64,000 nt of DNA from an uncultured Lachnoclostridium sp. (GTDB taxonomy: Bacteria > Bacillota > Clostridia > Lachnospirales > Lachnospiraceae): NCBI GenBank assembly GCA_948330435.1, contig CAOJBY010000017.1:1-64000 (forward strand). The letters are read 5' to 3'. Below the pieces are notes generated by a model. The model made no database searches and had not been told where the DNA came from. It worked only from the letters and a program-made list of their open reading frames with translations. Position 1 is the first letter of the stretch. Each line of letters opens with the position of its first letter. Positions 27,715 through 37,133 of this stretch are shown piece by piece. A program made the translations under genes and the position numbers.

Positions 27715-27819
27715 GGGGGTGTCGCAAAATGAGACAGAAGACTTTTCCAATATCCAGTGTCCGGCTGTTCACGAACACAGGATATGGAAATGGCTGATGT
27801 CTTATTTTACGACAGCCCC
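27715..27819. repeat. Palindromic repeat, copy 3 (bidirectional terminator-like)
   Basis: GGGGGTGTCGCAAAATGAGACA at the left pairs with TGTCTTATTTTACGACAGCCCC at the right. An inner pair TTTCCATATCCTGTG/CACTGGATATTGGAAA corresponds to the core of the copies at 21741 and 54437. It lies between the GH13 gene and the HD gene and probably terminates the former. Confidence 0.7.
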
Positions 27820-27838
27820 ATGATATCAAATTGAAAAA

Positions 27839-29683
27839 CTATTCGCTTTTTGTCTCCCGCATAAGCCACCGGACTCCATAAGCCGGAAGCTCCACATTCC
27901 GTGCCTCCATCTGTTCTCCTGTCAGAAGATCCACGTACATCCCCTCCTCCTGAATCCAGGCCGTACGCTCCTCACCGCTGAAATTAAAGAGTGCCGTCAG
28001 TTTCTCATCTTCATAGGCCCGGTTCACACAGAGAACTGCCGATTCACAGGTATCCGCAGTCCAGACCGCCGCCTGATTCAGGAACACCGGATGAGCCGCC
28101 CGCAGGTCCTCCATCTTCCGGATGCAATCAAAAATCTCTTTTTGATAACTTCCCTCCTTGTTCCGCAGCTCTGCCAGGTCCCAGGAAAAGCTTCCCCGGT
28201 GAAGATAGCGGGAATCCTCCGCTTTCTTCAGGTCCTGGTGATACCCATTGTCATTAAACTGACCAATCTCATCCCCGCTGTAAATGACCGGAATTCCTGA
28301 CTGAACCAGCATATATCCGTGAAGCATCCGGATAAAGCGTACGGCTTTTTCCTGTGCCGCCTCATCCCCCTCCTCTACTGCTTTTTCCAGTCCGCAGAGA
28401 GAAGCCGTAGTTCCGCAAAGGCGAGCGTCCCCGGAGGTGGGATCGTCGTTGTAAAGTTCACCCCTGGCCATGGATCCCGACCATTTTCCCGTAAGGTAAT
28501 CATTGAGGTACTTCTTGTGGGGAACCTCCTCCATTCCTTTCGTTTCCTTTAGCCAGTCATAATCCAGTCCCCAGCCAATATCATCATGGCAGCGGAGATA
28601 ATTCAGGAACACATACTCTTTAGGCAGCGTATTTATAATATCCATCTGCCGCTTTAGGAGGGCTGTGTCTCCCGTAGCCACCGTATGCCAGGTGGTTGCC
28701 ATAGTAGTCACATTGTAGAGCATGTGGCACTCCGGCTTCTCCACCGTGCCAAAATAGGGTACCACTTTCACCGGCTCCATAACCACCTCGCCTAAAAGCA
28801 GCACGCCCGGGCAGACAATCTCACAGATCATCCGCAGCATCCGGACAATATTATGTACCTGGGGAAGATTGCGGCAAGTAGTTCCAAGCTCTTTCCAGAT
28901 ATAAGGAACCGCATCAATCCGGATAATATCTACCCCCTGATTGGTCAGATTCAGCAGGCAATCTGTCATGTCATGAAACACCACCGGATTCCGGTAGTTC
29001 AGATCCCACTGATAAGGATAAAATGTGGTCATCACATACTTCTTTTCATCCTCCAGCCAGGTAAAATTCCCCGGTGCCGTTGTGGGAAACACCTGGGGAC
29101 AAGTCTTTTCATATTGACCCGGAATCTCAAAGCTGTCAAAAAAGAAATACCGATCCTGGAACTCCTTTTCCCCTGCCCTTGCCCGCTTTGCCCACTCGTG
29201 CTCCTCCGAGGTATGGTTCATAACAAAGTCAAGACATACGCTTAAGCCCCTCTTATGACAAGTATCCGTAAGCTTTGCCAGATCCTCCATAGTTCCCAGA
29301 TCCGGACGCACTTTCGCAAAATCCGACACCGCATATCCGCCGTCGCTCTTTCCCTCCGGAGAATCGAGCAGCGGCATCAGATGAAGATAATTCACTCCGC
29401 ATTCCTGGATATATGGCAGCTTCTTTTTCACGCCTTTCAGATCTCCCGCAAAGGCATCCGTATACATCATCATTCCTACCATATCGTTGCGTTTATACCA
29501 GTCCGGATCTGCCTCACGAACCCGATCCAGCTTTTTTAGAGCATCCTTGCGTTCTTTATAACGCTCTTCCAATCTGCTGCATAAATATGAGAATCCGTCC
29601 TCCGGGTACAACTCACAGTACAGCCATTTCAATTCTTCATAATGCCGTTCTTTCCGCTTCTGAAATTCCGCCATATCTTTCAT
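27839..29683 (-). CDS. GH13 glucan/sucrose enzyme (amylosucrase-like)
   Basis: The 614-residue protein has the N-terminal helical region typical of GH13 subfamily 4 and an alpha-amylase barrel. Landmarks: VNYLHLMPLL, CLDFVMNHTS, the nucleophile in IIRIDAVPYIWK, the acid/base in VLLLGEVVME and the transition-state aspartate in LRCHDDIGWG. Amylosucrases and related sucrose hydrolases act on sucrose. It sits beside a raffinose-type operon, where alpha-galactosidase would release sucrose, so such a role is plausible. AGGAG seven bases before the ATG at 29683 selects this start. Distinguishing glucan synthesis from hydrolysis needs assay. There is no signal peptide. Confidence 0.85.
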   Translation of the reverse strand: MKDMAEFQKRKERHYEELKWLYCELYPEDGFSYLCSRLEERYKERKDALKKLDRVREADPDWYKRNDMVGMMMYTDAFAGDLKGVKKKLPYIQECGVNYLHLMPLLDSPEGKSDGGYAVSDFAKVRPDLGTMEDLAKLTDTCHKRGLSVCLDFVMNHTSEEHEWAKRARAGEKEFQDRYFFFDSFEIPGQYEKTCPQVFPTTAPGNFTWLEDEKKYVMTTFYPYQWDLNYRNPVVFHDMTDCLLNLTNQGVDIIRIDAVPYIWKELGTTCRNLPQVHNIVRMLRMICEIVCPGVLLLGEVVMEPVKVVPYFGTVEKPECHMLYNVTTMATTWHTVATGDTALLKRQMDIINTLPKEYVFLNYLRCHDDIGWGLDYDWLKETKGMEEVPHKKYLNDYLTGKWSGSMARGELYNDDPTSGDARLCGTTASLCGLEKAVEEGDEAAQEKAVRFIRMLHGYMLVQSGIPVIYSGDEIGQFNDNGYHQDLKKAEDSRYLHRGSFSWDLAELRNKEGSYQKEIFDCIRKMEDLRAAHPVFLNQAAVWTADTCESAVLCVNRAYEDEKLTALFNFSGEERTAWIQEEGMYVDLLTGEQMEARNVELPAYGVRWLMRETKSE

Positions 29684-29723
29684 TGTCGTTCTCCTACTTC
29701 CCATTCAAATAAATTTCAGTTTT

Positions 29724-29752
29724 ATTTAACAATAAATCTTTCCATGTGTCAA
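29724..29752 (-). promoter_or_regulatory. Promoter of the GH13 gene
   Basis: Minus-strand TTGACA (29747-29752), 17-base spacer, TTAAAT (29724-29729), 41 bases before the ATG. It lies after the terminator of the upstream operon, so the GH13 gene can be expressed independently. Confidence 0.65.
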
Positions 29753-29755
29753 TCC

Positions 29756-29827
29756 TATTGAAACGAACAAGGCAGGTGACCACAGCCGCCCTGCCTGAAG
29801 CCGAACGCTGCACCATGGCCGCCTGCC
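29756..29827 (-). terminator. Terminator after the ABC ATPase gene
   Basis: Minus-strand GGCAGGCGGCCATGG pairs with TGGTCACCTGCC, with several G-U pairs that only work on this strand, followed by TTGTTCGTTT. Confidence 0.6.
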
Positions 29828-29941
29828 TTTGGAGCAATCATTCTTTATGCTAAATCGCCCTCTCCCACCTCATATGGAACAACTGTTGAACGTGCTATTT
29901 CGTGTGCCTAATTTTTTATTTTTGTTGTTCCGGCAAAATTC

Positions 29942-31051
29942 TCAATGAGCAATCGCTTTCTCTGTCTCTTTGTCAAATACGTGAATCTTATCCGTATCCA
30001 GGACAAAGTCAACTACATCATTCTCTCTTGCTGTCGTGCTGGAATTTACTCTTGCAGTCATCTGGGTTCCGCACATATCAAAATACAGATAAACTTCTGC
30101 TCCAAGGAGCTCGTATACATTTACTGTTCCCTTTACCACCGCCTGGTTCTTTGCTCTTGTGGATGCCGGATCGCTCACGTCCTCCGGACGGATGCCCATA
30201 ATCACTTCTTTTCCCTTATAACCGCCGTCAATGAGCTTCTTGCCCTTTTCCGGGGAAAGGGGAACACGGTAGTCGCCGGCCTTTAAGTATACATCCTGTC
30301 CCTCTACCTCGCAAACCGCATCCACAAAGTTCATCTGAGGGGATCCGATAAATCCTGCCACAAACAGATTATCCGGCTCGTTATACAGGGTCTGGGGGCT
30401 TGCAATCTGCTGAACCACGCCGTCTTTCATAACAACGATTCTCGTTCCCAGAGTCATGGCTTCCGTCTGGTCATGGGTTACATAGATGATGGTTGCACCC
30501 AGTCTCTGATGCAGCTTGGAGATCTCCGTACGCATCTGCACACGCAGCTTGGCATCCAGATTGGAAAGGGGCTCATCCATCAGGAATACCTTGGGGTTCC
30601 GCACAATGGCACGGCCCATGGCAACACGCTGACGCTGTCCACCGGAAAGAGCTCTCGGCTTCCGGTCCAAAAGCTTCTCCAGATCCAGAATCTTAGCTGC
30701 CTCCCGGACTTTCTTGTCAATCTCATCCTTAGGTGTCTTCTTGATCTTCAGTCCAAATGCCATATTGTCATACACTGTCATATGGGGATACAGTGCGTAA
30801 CTCTGAAATACCATTGCGATATCTCTGTCTTTCGGCTCCACATCATTCATAAGCTGGCCGTCAATCTTAAACTCACCATCTGAAATGCTCTCCAGGCCTG
30901 CAACCATACGCAGCGTGGTAGACTTTCCGCATCCGGACGGACCTACAAAAATAATAAATTCCTTATCCTCAATCTCCAGGTTGAAATCTTTTACTGCCTC
31001 ATATCCGTTGGGGTATCTCTTCCAGATATTTTTCAGTGATAAACTTGCCAT
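29942..31051 (-). CDS. Sugar ABC transporter ATPase (MsmK/UgpC type)
   Basis: The 369-residue protein shows Walker A GPSGCGKSTT, Q-loop VFQSYALYPHMTVYDNMAFG, signature LSGGQRQRVAMGRA, Walker B VFLMDEPLSNLD and the H-loop ATIIYVTHDQ, followed by the TOBE/MalK-like regulatory domain. It energises CUT1 sugar importers from the cytosolic side. Such ATPases often serve several importers and are encoded elsewhere; here it is at the end of the raffinose-type cluster, separated from the alpha-galactosidase by one small gene. Its ribosome site lies inside leader copy B. Confidence 0.94.
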   Translation of the reverse strand: MASLSLKNIWKRYPNGYEAVKDFNLEIEDKEFIIFVGPSGCGKSTTLRMVAGLESISDGEFKIDGQLMNDVEPKDRDIAMVFQSYALYPHMTVYDNMAFGLKIKKTPKDEIDKKVREAAKILDLEKLLDRKPRALSGGQRQRVAMGRAIVRNPKVFLMDEPLSNLDAKLRVQMRTEISKLHQRLGATIIYVTHDQTEAMTLGTRIVVMKDGVVQQIASPQTLYNEPDNLFVAGFIGSPQMNFVDAVCEVEGQDVYLKAGDYRVPLSPEKGKKLIDGGYKGKEVIMGIRPEDVSDPASTRAKNQAVVKGTVNVYELLGAEVYLYFDMCGTQMTARVNSSTTARENDVVDFVLDTDKIHVFDKETEKAIAH

Positions 31052-31059
31052 CAGTCTCT

Positions 31060-31183
31060 CCTCCTATTTTGAGTTCCGCAAAATTCGCTCCAGCACCCTT
31101 TGTCTAGAACAATTCCCAGCCACAAAATGACGTGTCTGTAAATTGTTCTGGTGCTGTCGGAATTTTGCTGTTTTAAGTTCCGC
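31060..31183 (-). promoter_or_regulatory. Repeated 5'-leader element, copy B
   Basis: On the minus strand: GCGGAACTTAAAACAGC, then a long imperfect hairpin (GCAAAATTCCGACAGCACC against GGTGCTGGAGCGAATTTTGC, inner arms AGAACAATT/AATTGTTCT), then GCGGAACTCAAAATAGGAGG, which is the ribosome site of the ATPase gene. Same plan as copies at 5085-5147 and 31727-31850. Confidence 0.65.
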
Positions 31184-31262
31184 AAAATTTCATAATTATA
31201 TCTTTACATGTCCTACTCTAATTTTTCTCTAATCCCACACAAGATCCTGTTCCGCAGTGCTT

Positions 31263-31718
31263 TCACTGCAATTTTCGGTGAAGCCGCATTTCCTCCAGGA
31301 ATTCATCATTCGGCTCCATATAGATCAGGTCATTTCCCACTTTCACGGTGTAGACCCTGCCTTTTTCCCATCCGGAGGTGAAATCACGGACCTTGCAGCC
31401 GGCCACATTTTTCCGTCCCTCTGTCACATATTCCATGTCCTTGCGGTCACAGCGGTACAGATCCTTTCGCTTCTCCTTGCGGATGATTTTTGATACTTCA
31501 AAATCTCCATTCACGTACACGTATTCATATTCATACCGCCAGCTTCGAAGCAGCAGAACGCCTATGACCACAAAGGCCAGCACCGGCAGAAACAGTACCG
31601 GATAAATAATCGTGTCCACTACAAGCACTACCATAGCAGCCATAAGCACTGCTTTCAGCAGGCGTTTTCCTTTCGGCATTACATAGGGGATAATCCATTC
31701 CAGTACAACATCTTTCAT
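31263..31718 (-). CDS. Small membrane protein of unknown function
   Basis: About 151 residues starting MKDVVLEWIIPYV. Two adjacent hydrophobic segments (about residues 20-58) are followed by a cytosolic beta-rich domain (YEYVYVNGDFEVSKI, KVGNDLIYMEPNDEF). No family was recognised with confidence. AGGAG at the end of leader copy C lies nine bases before the ATG at 31718; the open frame extends 20 codons further into that element. It sits between alpha-galactosidase and the ABC ATPase on the same strand and may be co-transcribed, but nothing indicates a sugar role. Confidence 0.7.
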   Translation of the reverse strand: MKDVVLEWIIPYVMPKGKRLLKAVLMAAMVVLVVDTIIYPVLFLPVLAFVVIGVLLLRSWRYEYEYVYVNGDFEVSKIIRKEKRKDLYRCDRKDMEYVTEGRKNVAGCKVRDFTSGWEKGRVYTVKVGNDLIYMEPNDEFLEEMRLHRKLQ

Positions 31719-31726
31719 TCCGCACA

Positions 31727-31850
31727 CTCCTATTTTAGTTCCGCTACAGCCCTCCCAGTACACCCCTGTTGAGATCAATTTCCGACCGCAGAAGCATGCG
31801 TTCGTAAATCGATCTGTGCACTGTCCGGGCTTTCGCTGTTTTAGTTTCTC
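31727..31850 (-). promoter_or_regulatory. Repeated 5'-leader element, copy C
   Basis: On the minus strand: GAGAAACTAAAACAGCG, an imperfect hairpin (GAAAGCCCGGACAGTGCACAG against TACTGGGAGGGCTGTAGC), then GCGGAACTAAAATAGGAG, the ribosome site of the small membrane protein. It begins immediately after the alpha-galactosidase stop. Confidence 0.6.
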
Positions 31851-31853
31851 TTT

Positions 31854-34049
31854 TTATATGGCTCGAATATGATACTGAATTGCCTCGTACTGCAGCAGGC
31901 TGTTTGGAACAGGAAGACCGGCACTCATCAAAACCTGGCCGGAAAAATGCCCTTCCATCTCCTCCACCCGGTAATACATCTTGGGATTTAAGCCCTTTGC
32001 CTTTACACACCGCTGTGCGTCATTGGCCTCTTTCTCCATAATCACCAGGGATATCAAGGCTTCTTTCTGATCCCGGGACACATGCTCCCAGGCCACATAC
32101 TCTATAAAGGTGTAAGGATTGGTAAGCCTGTAGTAATCACCCTCTGCAATCAATGCATAATCCTTTTTATAACTCTGTATCTGCTCCTTGCAGATCTGTT
32201 TCTCTTCCTGTGTCATTTTGGTGGAATCCAGCTCATAGCCCAGGATTCCGTCCATGGCCGTTACCCCTCTTGTCTTCATAGGCACCGTCCGCCCGGTCTG
32301 ATGGTTGGGGCAGACCGACACATGGGATTCCATAGCGGAAACAGGATAAACAAAGGTCGTTCCGTACTGAATCTTTAAGCGGCACACCGCATCCGTGTTG
32401 TCACTGCACCAGATCTGGGGCTGATAGTAAAGCATTCCCGGGTCAAAACGTCCGCCCCCTCCGCTGCATCCGCAGAAGAGAATCTCCGGATGAGTCAGAA
32501 TAATGCGGTTCATAATGTCATACAGTCCCAGAATATAGCGGTGATAAATCTCACCCTGCTTTTCTTTCTCGGCAATGGCTGACCAGGCATCCGTAATAAA
32601 CCGGTTCATGTCCCATTTTACATACTCAATCCTGGCACTATTAAGGACTCCGTTAATGGATGTCACAATATAATCCCGAACATCCTCCCTGGACAAGTCG
32701 AGCACAAGCTGATATCTTCCTCTGGAGGGATGTCTCCGGGGCATCTGCAGGCACCAGTCCGGATGCTTCCGGTAAAGCTCACTGTCCTCCGACACCATCT
32801 CCGGCTCAATCCAAAGGCCGAACTTTAAGCCCATTTCGTGAATCTCCTCGGAAAGACCCCTTAAACCTCTGGGCAGTTTGGCCGTATTCACATCCCAGTC
32901 GCCCAGAGCCGCACTGTCATTGTTCCGGTTGCCGAACCAGCCGTCATCCAGGACAAAAAGCTCAATGCCCATATCCACGGCCGACCTGGCGATATCCAGA
33001 AGCTTTTCCTCATCGAAGTCAAAATACGCCGCTTCCCAGCTGTTAATCAAAATGGGCCGTTCTTTCTTTGCATAAGGGCTTTTACACAGGTTTTCACGGT
33101 ACACATTGTGATACAAATGAGTCAGATGGGTAAGCCCCTGCCCCGAGTAAGCCAGCACCACCTCCGGTGCCGTAAAGCTCTCCCCCGGCTTCATCTGCCA
33201 GGAAAAATGCTTGGGGTGAATACCCATGACAATCCGTGTCTGATCATACTGGTCCTTTTCCACCTTGCACATAAAGTTGCCGCTGTACACAAAGGAAAAT
33301 CCATAGCAGCGTCCGTAATCCTCATTGGCAGCACTCTCGCAGAGTATGGCAAAGGGGTTGTGCTGATGACTTGAGGCCCCCCGAAAGCTTCCCACGGTCT
33401 GAATTCCGTAAGCCAAAGGGTTCCTGCTCCATTCCCGTTCCATGGTATGTCTCCCGTCAAAATGAATAAAATCATAATCGGAATCCATAAAATCCATGGT
33501 CATTGACATGATGCGGTTTAAATAAATGGTGTCCTCACTCCGGTTAATGACCCGAACAGACCGGGTAATAATATCCTTTTCTTCCAATACACAGTAGCAG
33601 AGCACCACCGTAAGCTGTGTCGCAGCGTCCGTAAGCCAAATCTCCAGGGTGTCCGCCGTGTCTTCTGGCGTTGTCCAAAGGGAGGGAAGACCTGCCAAAT
33701 GGTACTTGCCGGAATAAATCTCATGCTTTGCCACCTTTCCCACAAAGGCATAGCTTCCGTCCCCGTTTTTTATTTCAATACTGCTTAATCGATAATCAGA
33801 GCTTCCGTCACTTGAGAACTCCTGCGGTAGGAAGTCTAAAGAAAATGTACGGTCATTTCCCGCCTCATAGGGATTGGGAGAAAAGCCACGATCCTGCAGC
33901 TGTATCAGATAACTCAAATCCTCGTCTTCCAGCCGTTCTCCATAATATAAATGCAAAAGATATCCATAATCGCTTATCTTCATCTGATAAGTGCTGTTCT
34001 TTGTCTGCAACAGAAATGTTTTTTTGCTTTCTATATATCTGACTGACAT
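31854..34049 (-). CDS. GH36 alpha-galactosidase
   Basis: The 731-residue protein has the N-terminal beta-supersandwich and the central barrel of GH36. Landmarks: LFVLDDGWFGNRNNDSAALG, the nucleophile in EYVKWDMNRFI, the CSGGGGRFDPGMLYYQPQIW segment and the acid/base in SDNTDA. It would hydrolyse terminal alpha-galactosyl residues of raffinose, stachyose or melibiose. There is no signal peptide, so it acts in the cytosol on sugars imported by the adjacent ABC system. GGAGG lies about ten bases before the ATG. Length is normal. Confidence 0.95.
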   Translation of the reverse strand: MSVRYIESKKTFLLQTKNSTYQMKISDYGYLLHLYYGERLEDEDLSYLIQLQDRGFSPNPYEAGNDRTFSLDFLPQEFSSDGSSDYRLSSIEIKNGDGSYAFVGKVAKHEIYSGKYHLAGLPSLWTTPEDTADTLEIWLTDAATQLTVVLCYCVLEEKDIITRSVRVINRSEDTIYLNRIMSMTMDFMDSDYDFIHFDGRHTMEREWSRNPLAYGIQTVGSFRGASSHQHNPFAILCESAANEDYGRCYGFSFVYSGNFMCKVEKDQYDQTRIVMGIHPKHFSWQMKPGESFTAPEVVLAYSGQGLTHLTHLYHNVYRENLCKSPYAKKERPILINSWEAAYFDFDEEKLLDIARSAVDMGIELFVLDDGWFGNRNNDSAALGDWDVNTAKLPRGLRGLSEEIHEMGLKFGLWIEPEMVSEDSELYRKHPDWCLQMPRRHPSRGRYQLVLDLSREDVRDYIVTSINGVLNSARIEYVKWDMNRFITDAWSAIAEKEKQGEIYHRYILGLYDIMNRIILTHPEILFCGCSGGGGRFDPGMLYYQPQIWCSDNTDAVCRLKIQYGTTFVYPVSAMESHVSVCPNHQTGRTVPMKTRGVTAMDGILGYELDSTKMTQEEKQICKEQIQSYKKDYALIAEGDYYRLTNPYTFIEYVAWEHVSRDQKEALISLVIMEKEANDAQRCVKAKGLNPKMYYRVEEMEGHFSGQVLMSAGLPVPNSLLQYEAIQYHIRAI

Positions 34050-34084
34050 CTATGTAGTCCTCCAGCGTAGGTAAAGTGATCGAA

Positions 34085-34924
34085 TTATTTTCCTCCCGTC
34101 ATTGCAACACCCTCGATGAACTGCTTCTGGAAGAACAGATACAGAACCACCATGGGAATCATAGCCAAGAGGGAGCCGGCCATCATAACCGGGAAGTTGG
34201 TGTTAAACTGACCTCTTAGGGTTGCAAGACCGGAGGACAGAGTCATCATCTTCAAATCTGTGTTGGCAATCAGGGGCCACATCAGGTCTCCGTAAGCGAA
34301 CACCGCCGTAAATACGGCCAGAGCTGCCATGGAAGAGGTAGTCAGGGGCACCATAACCTTTACAAAGGTCTGCCACTGGTTACAGCCGTCCAGATAAGCC
34401 GCTTCGGAAATCTCATCAGGGATTCCCATGTAAGCCTGCCGTAAGAAGAATGTACCGAAAGCACTTACCAGACCCGGGAATACCAGGGCAAAAATCGTAT
34501 TGGTCAGTCCCATCTTCGCCAGCATCTGATACTGGGGCGTAATGAAGATCTGGGAGGGAAGCATCATCTGCACCAGAACCAGGGAGAAGAGGAAGTTCTT
34601 TCCCTTAAAGTTCAGCTTTGCAAATGCGTAGCCCGCCATGGAGCTAAAAGCCACCGCACAGACCACACGCCAGAAGATGAGCAAAATGGTGTTCTTGTAA
34701 AGTGCCCCAAAGGGAAGACTTGCCATAGCGTCCTTAAAGTTATCAATAATCCACTGTGCCGGGAAGAAATCCGGTGGGATCTGCATACTCTCGGCTACTG
34801 TCTTAAAGCTGGTCAGAAGCATCCAGATAAAGGGGAAGATCATAATGATGGACCCAATGATGAAAAACAAATACGTGCCTGCTGTCCGAAGCTTTTGATT
34901 TCTCTCTAATGAATTGGATTTCAT
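34085..34924 (-). CDS. Sugar ABC transporter permease (MsmG type)
   Basis: The 279-residue protein has six membrane spans and the CUT1 permease EAA loop in EISEAAYLDGCNQWQTFVKV. It forms the second channel subunit together with the preceding permease. The cluster order binding protein - permease - permease - alpha-galactosidase supports import of alpha-galactosides. It starts 13 bases after the upstream permease stop. Confidence 0.93.
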   Translation of the reverse strand: MKSNSLERNQKLRTAGTYLFFIIGSIIMIFPFIWMLLTSFKTVAESMQIPPDFFPAQWIIDNFKDAMASLPFGALYKNTILLIFWRVVCAVAFSSMAGYAFAKLNFKGKNFLFSLVLVQMMLPSQIFITPQYQMLAKMGLTNTIFALVFPGLVSAFGTFFLRQAYMGIPDEISEAAYLDGCNQWQTFVKVMVPLTTSSMAALAVFTAVFAYGDLMWPLIANTDLKMMTLSSGLATLRGQFNTNFPVMMAGSLLAMIPMVVLYLFFQKQFIEGVAMTGGK

Positions 34925-34937
34925 ACTTCTTCACCTC

Positions 34938-35831
34938 CTATACTTCGTAGTTCACCCATTTCTTCTGTCCCCAGAACTGGAATGCCGTTACAATACCGAT
35001 AAGAAGAACGGTCCAGATTACCACTGTGGAGCCATAGCCCTTATTGCCGGCCACGAAAGACTCACGGTAGAACAGGAACATCAGAGACTGGGCACTCGTC
35101 AATGCCGGGTTTGATTCCTCTACAATCATGTAAATCAGGTCATATACTTTCAGAGAGGACATCAGACGCATAATCATAACTACAAACAGGGTCGGAGAAA
35201 CCATGGGCAGCGTAATGTGGAAGAACTGCTGCAGCTTGGTTGCCCCGTCAAGGCTTGCCGCCTCATAGTAGGACTTGGAGATATTCTGAAGTCCTGACAG
35301 AAGAAGCACCGCATCGTATCCGATGGCACTCCAGATTGCCACGATGGCACAGGTCACCATAACCACGTTGGGATTGGTAATCCAGTTTACATTGTGGCCC
35401 AGGAGGGTATTGATAATGCCGTACTCGGTGTTGAACATCCACTTCCACACCATAGCAACCGCTGCCGGAGCTACAACCATGGGCAGGAAGAAGATGGCAC
35501 GGAAAGCCGTTCTTCCCTTAATCTTTGTGTTCAGCATAACCGCAACCACCAATGCCAGGAAAATACCAAGGGGCACGGTCAGGAGACAGAAATAAATGGT
35601 ATTTAAGTTTGCTCTCCAAAAGTCTGCGTTGGTGAACATGTTGATATAGTTGGTCAAACCGTTAAATTCATAAAAGCCAAAGGGCTTTGTCTTTGTAAAG
35701 CTCAATTTTAAGGTGTCGATAAACGGGTAAAGATTCAGCACAATCAAGCCGATGATGGTGGGTGCCACCATGATATAGCCCCACATGCCCTCGGTCTTGG
35801 CGAACTTGCCCGCCTTGGTGTTATTTGCCAT
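34938..35831 (-). CDS. Sugar ABC transporter permease (MsmF type)
   Basis: The 297-residue protein has six predicted membrane spans and the EAA motif in YYEAASLDGATKLQQFFHIT, the contact with the ATPase. It is the UgpA/MsmF-class partner of the permease downstream, both inner-membrane. It follows the binding protein by 15 bases. Confidence 0.93.
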   Translation of the reverse strand: MANNTKAGKFAKTEGMWGYIMVAPTIIGLIVLNLYPFIDTLKLSFTKTKPFGFYEFNGLTNYINMFTNADFWRANLNTIYFCLLTVPLGIFLALVVAVMLNTKIKGRTAFRAIFFLPMVVAPAAVAMVWKWMFNTEYGIINTLLGHNVNWITNPNVVMVTCAIVAIWSAIGYDAVLLLSGLQNISKSYYEAASLDGATKLQQFFHITLPMVSPTLFVVMIMRLMSSLKVYDLIYMIVEESNPALTSAQSLMFLFYRESFVAGNKGYGSTVVIWTVLLIGIVTAFQFWGQKKWVNYEV

Positions 35832-35846
35832 TGAAAAGCCTCCCCT

Positions 35847-37133
35847 CTACTCTGCTTCCGCCGTATTGATGGCTGTCTGCATGGTGTTCAGTCCGTCCTC
35901 AAGAGTTGAAGTGCCGGAGTAAATACGAAGCAGCTCATCGGATACCTTGGTCTTCCATACGGAACGAGAAGCATTGTTAACACTCTGTACGCCATAGTCA
36001 AACATATCAACGCATTTCTGCACGTCAATCTTATAGTCAAACTGGTCAAATACCTTAACCCAGGTATCCTCCAGTCCCTCATAAGCAGGAATTGCCGCAC
36101 CGGATTCTCCCTGAATACGCTGTCCCTCCTCAGAGCCGAAGAACTTGAGAACATCCTTCACGATCTCCAGGTTCTTGCCCTTTGCTGCCGTAGAATAGCA
36201 CAGACCGTTGGAAATGGTGGCTCTTCCGTCCCCCTCTGCCGGGTCCGGACACTTAGGCAATACTGCCACATCCCATTTCCCCTGCATTTCCGGATAATTC
36301 TGCATAGAAGCAAGGAGGTTCCAGTTTCCCTCAAAGTACAGGGATCCCTGCTCGGAGAAAAATGCGGTTCCGGGAGAAGTCTCCGCAAAATAATTTTGAT
36401 CCGGGCACCAGTCCTCTTTCTGAAGATTGATGTAAAACTCCATGGCTTCCCGGGTAGCCGGATTGTCAAAGCCGCCTTTTGACTTATCCTCAGTTAATAT
36501 GTAGCCGCCGTTCTGGTATACGAAGTTCCAGTAGCCAAGCTGATCGTCTCCGTAGGCCATGTAGCCGTATTTGCCGGTGGCATCATACACCTTTTGGGAT
36601 GCTTCCGTCAGGTCGTCCCAGGTCCAGGTATCATCGGGATAATCTACCTTTGCAGCATCAAACATCTCCTTGTTGTAAACCAGGCAGACCGTATCCTTGT
36701 CCTTGGGGATTCCGTAATATCTGCCGTCACTTCCCTGGATATTTGCCAGAGAAATATCAGAAAAGTGTTCATTGTAATAGTTTGGATCTTCATCATCAAA
36801 GAGATCCGTCAAATCCGCTATCATGCCGTAGTCCGCATACTTAAGAATCTCATTGGTATGCATCCAGAACACATCCGGCATCTGATTGCTGATAGCCGCT
36901 GCCTCAAGCTTGGTCCAATACTCACTCCAGCTCGTAACCTGAACCTCAATTACCACATCCGGGTTCTTTGCGGTGTAGGCATCACACATTTCCTGCATAC
37001 CATCTCTCTGGTTCACATCCCAGATCTGGAACGTCAGATGGGTCTTGCCGTCGGAAGCCTTTCCGCACGCAGCTAATCCAAAAGCCAATACCACGACCAG
37101 AAGAGCTGCAAGTAATTTCTTCATGTTCTTCAC
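35847..37133 (-). CDS. Sugar-binding lipoprotein of the ABC importer (MsmE type)
   Basis: The 428-residue protein has a lysine-rich signal peptide with lipobox FGLAAC (Cys about residue 23) and a family-1 solute-binding fold (LTFQIWDVNQRDGMQEMCDA, EVQVTSWSEYWTKLEAAAIS, QGSLYFEGNWNLLASMQNYP). It captures the sugar outside the membrane. The start is GTG, with AAGGAGGG about six bases upstream; an ATG three codons later is an alternative. It is the first gene of the raffinose-type operon and is divergent from the AraC regulator. Confidence 0.93.
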   Translation of the reverse strand: MKNMKKLLAALLVVVLAFGLAACGKASDGKTHLTFQIWDVNQRDGMQEMCDAYTAKNPDVVIEVQVTSWSEYWTKLEAAAISNQMPDVFWMHTNEILKYADYGMIADLTDLFDDEDPNYYNEHFSDISLANIQGSDGRYYGIPKDKDTVCLVYNKEMFDAAKVDYPDDTWTWDDLTEASQKVYDATGKYGYMAYGDDQLGYWNFVYQNGGYILTEDKSKGGFDNPATREAMEFYINLQKEDWCPDQNYFAETSPGTAFFSEQGSLYFEGNWNLLASMQNYPEMQGKWDVAVLPKCPDPAEGDGRATISNGLCYSTAAKGKNLEIVKDVLKFFGSEEGQRIQGESGAAIPAYEGLEDTWVKVFDQFDYKIDVQKCVDMFDYGVQSVNNASRSVWKTKVSDELLRIYSGTSTLEDGLNTMQTAINTAEAE

